Assembly: GCA_003993805.1 (NCBI GenBank)
Contig: RSEF01000005.1
Coordinates: 19,529,517-19,593,516, forward strand
DNA length: 64,000 nucleotides
DNA from: Himantopus leucocephalus
Taxonomy: Eukaryota; Chordata; Aves; Charadriiformes; Recurvirostridae
Direction: 5' to 3'
Shown here: in pieces, positions 9,320 through 16,812 of the stretch
Layout of the letters: every line of letters begins with the position of its first letter
Position numbering within the stretch: position 1 is the stretch's first letter
Made by a program: the position numbers and the translations under genes
The notes under the pieces: generated by a model
Told to the model about the DNA's origin: nothing
What the model saw: only the letters and a program-made list of their open reading frames with translations
Database searches by the model: none

Positions 9320-10245
9320 CTGATTTGTCCTCCCCGGCTGATGGCTTTGATGGCTTTGGGTCCCCTTTGGGCAGCTGCTTCAGTGGCCGCCGTGCGCACC
9401 CCTCCGGGGGTCCCGCTGCTCCCCGACCCGCAGCCCCTTCCCGGCCCCTCTCCCTCCCATACTGCTCCATTTCTTTCATAATTTTGGAGACTCCTTTGAG
9501 CTCCCCCCTCTATTTCAGCCACCGAATCACCCTCCACCCCCTTTCTTTACACCCCTTTGCCGGCAAAAGGGACCCCCTGTGCTGGGGGGGTCTCTGGGGG
9601 TTTTGCCCTTGGAGCTGTGCCCCCGCGGTTCCTCCACCCCCCGGCACTTGGGTTATAACCTCGCCGTTTTCCCAGCCCGTTCCTCTCCTGATTTACCTAT
9701 TCCGACAGCGAAAGGCTCCTCCGGCTCCACTGCCTGCCCCAAGGCCCCCCCGCGCTGTTCCCGGCCTCCCGGGGGGCTCGAGGCTTTTCAGACTTTACTT
9801 TTTGCAAAGTCCCACTCGGCTTCTCCGGTGCTTTTCTGCACCGTAACTGCGAGAGTGCAGCCCCGGCGGGACAATGCCGTCCCACGGCTCGGCTGTGCCC
9901 CACCGCGGTGGGGAGATTCCCTCCTCCTCCTGCTCCCTCCCAGTATTTTATTCTCGGTGTGGGGGTGATTTTTCTTCTCCCTTGGCTCTGCTGAAGGCGT
10001 TGCTGCGTTCAGCTCCTTCACCGGACGGTGAAGCCTGTGCAGAACCAGGACGCAGCGAGGGCTCCCCATCGCCCTCTGGTCCTTCAGCAGACGGAGCCTT
10101 AAAAAGGTCTTTTTGCAGACCGGGGGCAATCCCGGAGCTCCCCCTCCCCAGATTTTTGGTAAATGCATAAAAGTCTCCCCAGCACGTCATGCTCGAAATA
10201 GGGCGCCGGCAATTTGGGACCCCCCCTGGGTGCCATGACTGTTTG
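9320..10245. other. Intergenic DNA upstream of APLNR, nothing recognised
   Basis: GC-rich sequence with C-tracts and pyrimidine-rich stretches. No exon, repeat family or RNA gene is recognised. Confidence 0.5.
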
Positions 10246-10248
10246 CGA

Positions 10249-10500
10249 GATGCAAAACGCTGGAAGCAAAATGTAAAATCCCGAGTGCCAAATGCCAAAT
10301 GCAACACCCCAAATGCCAAATGCCAAATGCGACCCCCGCACCCCCCCCCCCCCCCCCCCCCCCCCNCACCCTGCTGCAAAATGCCCAATGCAACGCTCCA
10401 AATGCGAAATGCAAAACCCACGGCGCAACACCCCCCGTGCAAAACGCCGAGTGCAGCACCCCGGAGGTGAAATCCCGAGTGCAAATTTGGACTTGCCGGG
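10249..10500. repeat. Degenerate CAAATGC/AAAATGC tandem repeat
   Basis: Short words of the type CAAATGC, AAAATGC, CGAATGC and GAGTGCAAA recur dozens of times, often separated by AACACCCC or CCC. The array reads like a decayed minisatellite with a 7-bp core and a longer secondary spacing. It is interrupted by the poly-C run at 10341-10365. It lies about 420-670 bp upstream of the APLNR start. Confidence 0.75.
10341..10366. repeat. Poly-C run of 25 with an adjacent N
   Basis: Twenty-five consecutive C followed by one undetermined base (10366). The opposite strand could form G-quadruplex and this strand an i-motif. The run length is probably not reliable in the assembly. Confidence 0.9.
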
Positions 10501-10741
10501 CGGTGGCCCCCTGCCCGGACCCCCAGCCCCCCCTGCCCCGCCGGGGCTGCTGCCCCGAGCCGCGGCACCCACCCCGGTGACCGAAACACCCCCCGGGAGG
10601 CGGCCGCCCTGCGGTGAGGGGACGGGGGTTATCGCAGGGGTTGACGCTTTGACACTTGGGTGAGAGGTTGGTAAAACCCCCCGGGAAGGAGCCAGATGGA
10701 GGGTGGAGGGGCAGCTGTGAAATTTCCCACGGGGGCTCCCC

Positions 10742-10770
10742 CCATCCATCCATCCATCCATCCCTCCATC
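10742..10770. repeat. (CATC)n microsatellite
   Basis: Five perfect CATC units followed by imperfect CCCTCCATCC, about 150 bp upstream of the APLNR start codon. Confidence 0.9.
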
Positions 10771-10779
10771 CTGTCCGTC

Positions 10780-10918
10780 CCATCAAGGAGGAGGAGGGCG
10801 GAGGAGGAGGAGGAAGGGGAGGTAACGCGGTGGGATTCGTTGGGCCGTGCTCAGAGGGCCGGAGGAGTGCAGTGAGCCCGGGATGAGCTGAGCTGAGCGG
10901 AGCCCAGCGGCTGGCGGC
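10780..10918 (+). promoter_or_regulatory. Probable APLNR proximal promoter and 5' UTR
   Basis: GC- and purine-rich stretch with a GGGCGG Sp1-like box near 10796, several GAGGAA Ets-like words and no TATA box. A two-codon upstream frame, ATG AGC TGA at 10883-10891, precedes the main start by 27 nt. The exact transcription start is not visible, and a 5' non-coding exon further upstream cannot be excluded. Confidence 0.45.
10883..10891 (+). CDS. Two-codon upstream ORF in the APLNR leader
   Basis: ATG AGC TGA, a minimal start-stop-type frame ending 27 nt before the APLNR ATG. It would act only if transcription starts upstream of it. Minimal uORFs can reduce downstream initiation. Confidence 0.3.
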   Translation: MS

Positions 10919-12031
10919 ATGGAGGAGGCGACGGACGCCTATGCCTACGGGGACAACGAGACGGAGTGCGAGTACGCCGAGTGGGGCCCCTCGCTCTCTC
11001 TGCTGCCCACCATCTACCTGCTGGTCTTCCTGCTGGGCACAGCGGGCAACGGGCTGGTCCTCTGGACCGTCTTCAAGGGTGGCCGGGACCGCCGGCGCTC
11101 GGCCGACACCTTCATTGCCAACCTGGCTGCCGCCGACCTCACCTTCGTGGCCACCCTGCCACTGTGGGCCGCCTACGCCTGGCTGGGCTACCACTGGCCC
11201 TTCGGCACGGCCGCCTGCAAGGTCAGCAGCTACCTGGTCTTCGTCAACATGTACGCCAGCGTCTTCTGCCTGACGGGGCTGAGCTTCGACCGCTACCTGG
11301 CCATCGTCCGGCCCCTGGCCACCGCCAAGCTGCGTTCGCGGGTCAGCGGGCTGGTGGCCACGGTGGCCCTGTGGGCGCTGGCGGCTCTGCTGGCCCTGCC
11401 GGCCCTGGTGCTGCGGCGGGCGGCCGCGCTGGGTGGGGACACCAAGATCACCTGCTACATGGACTACGGGGGGCTGGCCGCCCCGGGGACGGAGGGCGCC
11501 TGGGAGGTGGGGCTGGGGCTCTCCTCCACCGCCCTGGGCTTCGTGGTCCCCTTCGCCGTCATGCTGACCTGCTACTTCTTCATCGCCCGCACCGTGGCCA
11601 CCCACTTCCGCCGGGAGCGGGCCGAGGGGCCCCGCAAGCGCAAGCGCCTCCTCACCATCATCACGGTGCTGGTGGCTGCCTTCGGGGGCTGCTGGCTGCC
11701 CTTCCACCTGGTCAAGACCCTCTACGTCCTGATGGACCTGGAGGTGCTGCCGTGGTCCTGCGGCCTCCACGCCTTCCTCAACAACCTCCACCCCTACTGC
11801 ACCGGCATCGCCTACGTCAACAGCTGCCTCAACCCCTTCCTCTACGCCTTCTTCGACCCCCGATTCCGCCATGCCTGCGCCGCCCTCCTCTGCTGCCGGA
11901 CCCCCGGCCCCGGCCCCGAGCGCTCCGCCAGCTACTCCTCGGGGCACAGCCACCCCCCCGGCGGCAAGGGGGGGCCGGTCCCGGGGGGCAAGCTGGACCC
12001 CGCCACCCAGGAGACGCTCTTCCGTGGCTAA
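10919..12031 (+). CDS. APLNR: Apelin receptor, class A GPCR, complete single-exon CDS
   Basis: 370 residues, close to the 380 of the human protein. The receptor at the cell surface binds apelin and ELABELA/Toddler peptides and signals through Gi and beta-arrestin in heart and vessel development. Seen in the protein: N-terminal sequon N13-E-T; GN44 in TM1; D73 (2.50) in TM2; C100-C179 for the TM3-ECL2 disulfide; C17 and C281 for the second extracellular disulfide; DRY at 124-126; CWLP at 258-261; NPFLY at 305-309; palmitoylatable C325-C326; and a Ser-rich [11 protein letters not shown] tail. Several long blocks such as [20 protein letters not shown] are nearly identical to mammals. The start has a strong Kozak context (GGCGGCATGG). 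The ECL2 sequon of human APLNR is missing (GGDTK instead of NTT). Codon third positions are extremely GC-rich, as in the surrounding domain. Confidence 0.98.
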   Translation: MEEATDAYAYGDNETECEYAEWGPSLSLLPTIYLLVFLLGTAGNGLVLWTVFKGGRDRRRSADTFIANLAAADLTFVATLPLWAAYAWLGYHWPFGTAACKVSSYLVFVNMYASVFCLTGLSFDRYLAIVRPLATAKLRSRVSGLVATVALWALAALLALPALVLRRAAALGGDTKITCYMDYGGLAAPGTEGAWEVGLGLSSTALGFVVPFAVMLTCYFFIARTVATHFRRERAEGPRKRKRLLTIITVLVAAFGGCWLPFHLVKTLYVLMDLEVLPWSCGLHAFLNNLHPYCTGIAYVNSCLNPFLYAFFDPRFRHACAALLCCRTPGPGPERSASYSSGHSHPPGGKGGPVPGGKLDPATQETLFRG

Positions 12032-12295
12032 CCGCCCCCCTCGACCCACCCCCGGTGCCCCCCGAGCTGGTCTCCTTGGGGGGACCCCACCACCTCCTCC
12101 TCGCCCCAGAGCCTGGCTTGCTTTGGGGACGCCCCCCTGCCGGAAAGCCCTGCCCGTGGGAAGGGGAAACTGAGGCAGGGGCTGGGCAGACCCCGGGAGG
12201 AGCCCCTGGGGGGCTCGGGCAGGGGCGGCTCCCCCCGGCACCTGCAGGGCTTTGGATTTTGTGTCAAATAAACGAATTTTGGTTAAAAAAGGAGC
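12032..12295 (+). other. APLNR: APLNR 3' UTR
   Basis: C-rich sequence from the TAA to the first AATAAA (12267-12272), giving a short UTR of roughly 250 nt. Longer isoforms using later sites are possible, but no second strong AATAAA was noticed nearby. Confidence 0.65.
12267..12272 (+). terminator. Poly(A) signal AATAAA of APLNR
   Basis: AATAAA in the context GTGTCAAATAAACG. It is followed by TTTTGG and, about 30 nt downstream, a GTGTGC element, a standard arrangement. Confidence 0.8.
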
Positions 12296-12299
12296 AGGG

Positions 12300-13500
12300 T
12301 GTGCACAGTTCCCTCTGGGGGGATGGGGAGGGAGCGGGGCTGGGGGGGGATGTGGTGTGGGACAGCATGGAGCGGAGTGGGGGGGTACGGCTGGGCTTTA
12401 GGGTGTGCGTGAGCAAGGGGTGTGTGTGTGTGTGTGTGTGTGCACTACGGGGTGTCCCTGCACCCCACGGCTGCCCGTGGCCCCCCCCGGGCACCCCCTG
12501 GACCCCCCCAGACCCCGTTGGGGGCTCCAGCCCGGGGCAAACTCTCCCCGGTCTCTTGCCCAGCGCACACTTTGGGAAACACAAAAACTCCCATCCCAAC
12601 GCATCCGAGCACTGCAGCGCACCGGGATGTGGGTGTACACCAAAAAAAACCCCAGACCCCCCAAGTGTCCCGCCACGGGGTGGGCGCCTGCCCGCCCCAG
12701 CCCCCCCTGCAGCTCTGATTGCATCAGGCAGCCGCCCTGTCCCACCAAATCCCATTTTCGGGCTTTTCCCTTCCTTATCTGAGGGCAGAACAAGCCCTGG
12801 TGACCCACCCCTGCGGCGTGAAAATGGGCCGCTGATGCTGGTAAATACCCAAAACCTGAGGGACGGGACACGGGGCCGTTTGGGTTTGGACGAGGGGTTT
12901 TGGGTGCTGGGCAGGACAACGGCCCGCGCTATCCCGGGATTCTGATGAGCCACCAAATGGCTCCTCTCCCATTTCCCTCGCCGGCCCCCGCCGCTTCCTG
13001 AGGCTTCGCTCTAAATACATCTTCCCCCTATTTGTTATTTACATCCTTCATTTACTGGTGATGAACTATCCTGTCTCCTTGGCCTTTGTTCCCGCTTGGA
13101 AAGGATGCGGGATCATTACTGGGTTCCTTGGGAAGCTTCCCATCGGTGGGGGCTGCATTAACCTTCGCGCTTGCCACCACCTAATTTTGGGAGCCAGCCC
13201 AGCCGGAGTCACCCCTCCTCGGGGACGGTCCTTTGTCCCAAAGAAGTAAATAGAGGAGGTGACCGGTGTGGACTGTGGTTCGGACAAACCGCCCGGCACA
13301 GAGGCTGCGGTGGCTCTTTTCAGCCCGGCTGGGGATCTCTGGGGGGGTTCCGCATGGTTCTGGATTGGCCTAAGAGCCGGGGGGAGGGTGGGGGTGGAAA
13401 TGCTGCATGTGGGGCTGCGGCCCGAAGGGAAATTTGGGGGAGAAGCATGTTTCCATTCAAGGTGCCTTCCAGGCTTGCTTCCCTGGAGAGACCCTTTGAT
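12300..13500. other. Intergenic DNA downstream of APLNR
   Basis: Mostly GC-rich with a moderately AT-richer patch near 12990-13130 (TAAATACATC, TTTGTTATTTACATCC). No gene or repeat family is recognised apart from the TG run listed separately. Confidence 0.5.
12421..12442. repeat. (TG)11 microsatellite
   Basis: Eleven uninterrupted TG units about 150 bp after the APLNR poly(A) signal. Confidence 0.95.
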
Positions 13501-13508
13501 ACAGCTCA

Positions 13509-13752
13509 CCCATGTGTCCATCCATCAATCCATCTGTCCATCCATTCATCCCTCCTTCCACCCCGCCTTTCCTCCATCCCTCCATCCATCCATCCCTCCA
13601 TGCCTCCATCCATCCATCCCTCCCTCCCTCTCTCCCTCTATCCATCTCTCTATCATCCCTCCATCCATCCTCCTTCTGTCCTTCCCTTTCTCTGTCCCTC
13701 CATCCCTCCATCCCTCGCTCCATCGCTCCATCCCTCGCTCCATCCCTCCACC
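13509..13752. repeat. Imperfect (CCAT)n / CCCTCCATCC array
   Basis: About 240 bp of CCATCCATCC, CCCTCCATCC and CCCTCGCTCCATCC words with point changes, an old imperfect tetranucleotide array. It generates artefactual long open frames on both strands. Confidence 0.9.
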
Positions 13753-13759
13753 AACCCCA

Positions 13760-15400
13760 AATGACCCAGCACCAACGGGGGTGCTGGGGGCCCCGTTTTT
13801 CGGCGGGGAGCCGGTGAGGGCGGTTTCCTCCCCGGCGTGGCGGCAGGGCGCGGAAATGGCTGCAGGGCACCCTGCCAGCGGAGACGGGAGCCGCCGACTT
13901 TCTATCCGCCTCTTGGAGATTTCCCTTTCCCTTCCAGGAGGGAAATGTTTAGCTGAGGAGTCTCTGGGGGGAAATGCAGGGACACTGCAGAAAAAAAACA
14001 AGGCTGGAGCCGGGGCGGGGGGAAGGGGCAGCGGGGGCCCGGACCACCCGTCGGAAGGAGATAAGGAAGGTGTTGCCTTCCTGCGGCAGCGCGGCGGAGG
14101 GAAGATGAGGAGGGAAGATAGAGGGGGGACAGCTGGGGACAGGGCGTGGGGAGCGGGACCCCCCCTGGACCCGGGAACATCCTCGGAAACCGCTGGGAGG
14201 GCCGGGGGGCTGGGGGCGGCCCCCCGGGGTGAATGTGGGGACCCTCCAGCCCCAAAAAGCGATGCTGGGGGATGCTGCGGCACGCTGCGGGTCCAAGCCT
14301 GGCCGGGGTCTGCGGGGCACGGCCAGATGTCCCCAAATCCTGTGCCACGGGGACGTGGCGCTGGACAAAAAGGAGTTTATTTCACAGAGGGGCCTTTGGT
14401 TGGGGCTGAAAGTGTGTGTGGGCTGCGGCGGGGAGACACGGGGTGATGGATGACCCGGCACGGCCAGCGGGAGCGGGGACGGGGACAGGGACGGGGACAG
14501 GACCCAGCCCCCCCCCGGTCCAGGGAGCCCCCCAGCCCCGAGCCGTTTCTTTTCAAGCCACCAAACGGCCAAGCAGGAGGTCCAACCCCCCCCCAACCCC
14601 GTGTCCCACCCGGGGGGTGCCGAAATAATTTGGTGTTGTGCTAAGCCGGCCGATTTCCCCGGGTGACCCCTTTGAAGTGACCCCCCTTGTTTACAGCCCC
14701 GCTCGGGGCTGCCTTCACACGTCCCACCCCAGAGCAAATGGAAGGGGGGACGTGACACCCCCGCGCCGTGGTGGGGAGGGGGCTCCAGCTCCCATTTGTG
14801 CTGGGAAAAGGTGGATTTGCCAAAGCCACGCTCCCTCACCGCGCAGAGGAGCTTTCGCCAGACCCCGCGGCTCAGGAAGAGCCGAGACAGTAACTATGGG
14901 GCGAGAGCCGGCGGCTTTGGAGGAGGCGATGGAGCCGGGGGGGCATTTCGGGCGGTCCCTGCCCTCAGGGTGTCCCCAGCACGCCAAGCCCTGGGACACC
15001 CACCCGAAACTTGGCCCCCGACACCCCCTGGGGGGGCCGATTCTCCCCCTGTTAGGAGAAGACAAAGCTTTGGGTGGTTGTGGGAAGCGCTGGGGGCTTT
15101 GGGGGGGCAGAGCTATAAATAATGGGGGGGGGGCAAGAGACAAAATTGGGTGAAATGGAAGGAGGGAGTTTGTGGTGTTTTTCTTTCCCGTATTTCCAGA
15201 GGTTCACGCGCCTTCAGCCGGCCAAGGGACAAAAGGGTTGGGAAGAGCTGTGGCCCGCACCCCCGAGGGTCCGGTGGTCCCCACAGCCCTGTGTGACCCT
15301 GCCGGGCTGGGGGGGCCGGAGGGAGGAGGAAGGGACACAGGGGTGGAGGAGGCGGGTGGAGGGAAAATTTGGGTGGATGGGGCGGTTTGGGAAGGGAGGT
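13760..15400. other. GC-rich spacer, no gene supported
   Basis: Long frames on both strands are composition artefacts. They are rich in Pro, Gly and Arg and show no family motif. G-rich runs are frequent (for example 15123-15132). Confidence 0.5.
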
Positions 15401-15413
15401 GGGGATGGAGTAC

Positions 15414-15448
15414 ATGGATGGATGGATGGATGGATGGACGGATGGACG
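15414..15448. repeat. (GGAT)n microsatellite
   Basis: ATGGATGGATGG-type run ending in GGACGGATGGACG. It is the complementary-strand counterpart of the CATC/CCAT arrays at 10742 and 13509. Confidence 0.9.
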
Positions 15449-15449
15449 A

Positions 15450-15960
15450 AGGACATACGGGCGGCTGGAGAGCTGGAGGGAGGGGTGGGTGGACACTGGG
15501 ACGGCGGGGTGACCTTTGCGGCTGCAGCAGGGGAGTGCGGGGGGTGCAGTGCCGCAGAAGGCACCCCACAGCCGCCGCGGCGGGTGCTGCCCACAGCCGG
15601 TGCGTGGGCCGGGGCGCGCAGACCACCCTGCCACGCGCGGCCGGGGCTGGGCCACGGGGGCTGCCACCGTCCGGCCGCTGCCCCCAGCCCGCTCCCCGGG
15701 GCCGCCCGCGCCGGCCGCCCGCGGCACAGCTGCTGCGCGACCTCTCGGCTCCGGCGAGGAGAAATGGCCCCCGCGTCCCCCCCGGCCGCAGGGCCCTGGG
15801 GCGGGAGGGGGGTCCCGGGGAGCGAGGTGACACGGGGGTGACCCGGCTGCCGGCAGCTGGGGGCCGGGAGACGCTGCCGGAGGAATAACAGGAAGGGCCG
15901 GGAGGGGAAAAACACGCTGATGCCTTCTGCAGGCTGTGGGCCGCCGCCTGCCCGGCCCCC
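15450..15960. other. CpG-rich GC block, no gene supported
   Basis: High GC with many CG dinucleotides (for example 15570-15740). It may be part of a CpG island or the downstream flank of the minus-strand transcript proposed at 16106. No exon is recognised. Confidence 0.4.
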
Positions 15961-16071
15961 GGCCCCGCACACGCTTGGCCCCGCTGCACACGCGTGGCCC
16001 CGCCGCACGCACGTGTCCCTGCCGCACACGCGCGTCCCCACCACGCACACGTGGCCCCGCCGCACACGCGT
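15961..16071. repeat. 19-bp minisatellite
   Basis: Five 19-bp units (15977-15995, 15996-16014, 16015-16033, 16034-16052, 16053-16071) of consensus GGCCCCGCCGCACACGCGT, preceded by a 16-bp partial unit at 15961. The units contain CACGTG/ACGCGT-like cores. Confidence 0.9.
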
Positions 16072-16105
16072 GTCCCTGGCCCCGAGCCGGGCTGCACTGA
16101 TGCTC

Positions 16106-16111
16106 TTTATT
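16106..16111 (-). terminator. Minus-strand poly(A) signal of an otherwise missing gene
   Basis: TTTATT on the + strand reads AATAAA on the minus strand, in the context CTCAACAATAAAGAGCATC. It is preceded on that strand by 3'-UTR-like, T/A-richer sequence (about 16190 down to 16112) and followed by GTGTGCG/GTGGTGG words of the minisatellite as a GU-rich downstream element. The gene body would lie to the right, beyond the gap at 16307. In mammals LRRC55 is the next gene after APLNR and converges on it, so LRRC55 is the natural candidate; this is an inference from synteny. Confidence 0.5.
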
Positions 16112-16279
16112 GTTGAGATTTGGCTCTGAAAAAGTGCTCGGCGTTTTACAAAAGTCCACAGTTATAAAATGTGCTCCGTACAAAGACCGGGGGGGATTCG
16201 GCTCTTCCCCCTTCGCCTTCCCCACGCACCCGCCCCGGGCACAGCGTGGAGGGGGCGACAGGGGGAAGGGAGGAAGAGA

Positions 16280-16306
16280 GGGAGAAGAGAAGAGAAGAGA
16301 AGAGAA
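16280..16306. repeat. (GAGAA)n run abutting an assembly gap
   Basis: GGAGAAGAGAAGAGAAGAGAAGAGAA immediately before ten N, a typical place for assembly failure. Confidence 0.9.
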
Positions 16307-16316
16307 NNNNNNNNNN
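16307..16316. other. Assembly gap, 10 N
   Basis: Ten undetermined bases. GC-rich, gene-bearing DNA lies on the left. CR1 followed by AT-rich DNA lies on the right. Confidence 0.99.
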
Positions 16317-16812
16317 GAGGGGCAGAATCACCTCCCTCAACCTGCTGGCACGCTTCTTTTGATGCAGCCCAGGATGCGATTAGCTTTCTGAGCTGGGATC
16401 AGGCCTTGCCGGCTCATGTTGAGCTTCTCATCAATCAGCACTGCTATGTCCTTCTTGGCAGGGCTGCTCTCAATCCATTCTCTGCCCATCCTGTAGTTGT
16501 GCTTTGAATTGCCCTGACCCAGGTGCAGGACCTTGCAGTTGGCCTTGTTGAGATTCATGAGGTTTGCACGGGTCCACCTCTCAAGCCTGTCCAGGTCCCT
16601 CTGGCTGGCATCCCTTCCCTTCAACATGTTGACCGCTTATGTTTCCCCTTTTTCAGTCAGCGGGAACTTCACCAGACCGCCATGACTTCTCAAATATGAT
16701 GGATAGTGCCTTGGCAAATTCATCTACCAGTTCCCTCAGTACCCACGGATGTATCTCATCAGGTGCCACGGACTTGTGCACCTTCAAGTTCCTTAGATGT
16801 TATGTTAACCAT
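16317..16812 (-). mobile_element. CR1 LINE fragment, internally deleted
   Basis: On the minus strand the segment 16812 to about 16640 translates to a CR1 reverse-transcriptase stretch (HKSVAPDEIHPWVLRELVDE, then KALSII..SW..GEVPAD). The segment 16627 to 16322 gives the later ORF2 part (RDLDRLERWTRANLMNLNKA, VLHLG, LIDEKLNMS, GCIKRSVPAG). The several hundred bases of the polymerase core that should lie between are absent, so the copy has an internal deletion near 16630-16640. It is truncated by the gap on its 3' side. Confidence 0.9.

Noticed and set aside
10187..12241. 684-codon minus-strand frame across APLNR, and the 659-codon + frame at 10966-12945
   Set aside because: Shadows of a GC-rich APLNR gene, crossing the poly-C run and the N. 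APLNR itself is unmistakable in its own frame.
13259..14446. 395-codon + frame and its antisense partners
   Set aside because: Driven by the CCAT tetranucleotide array and high GC, with repetitive Ser-Ile-His-Pro translation and no protein family.
15113..16225. 370-codon minus-strand frame that overlaps the orphan 3' end
   Set aside because: It would run through the proposed poly(A) signal and minisatellite; its composition is Pro/Ala/Arg-rich without motifs. The region is better explained as 3' UTR and flank.
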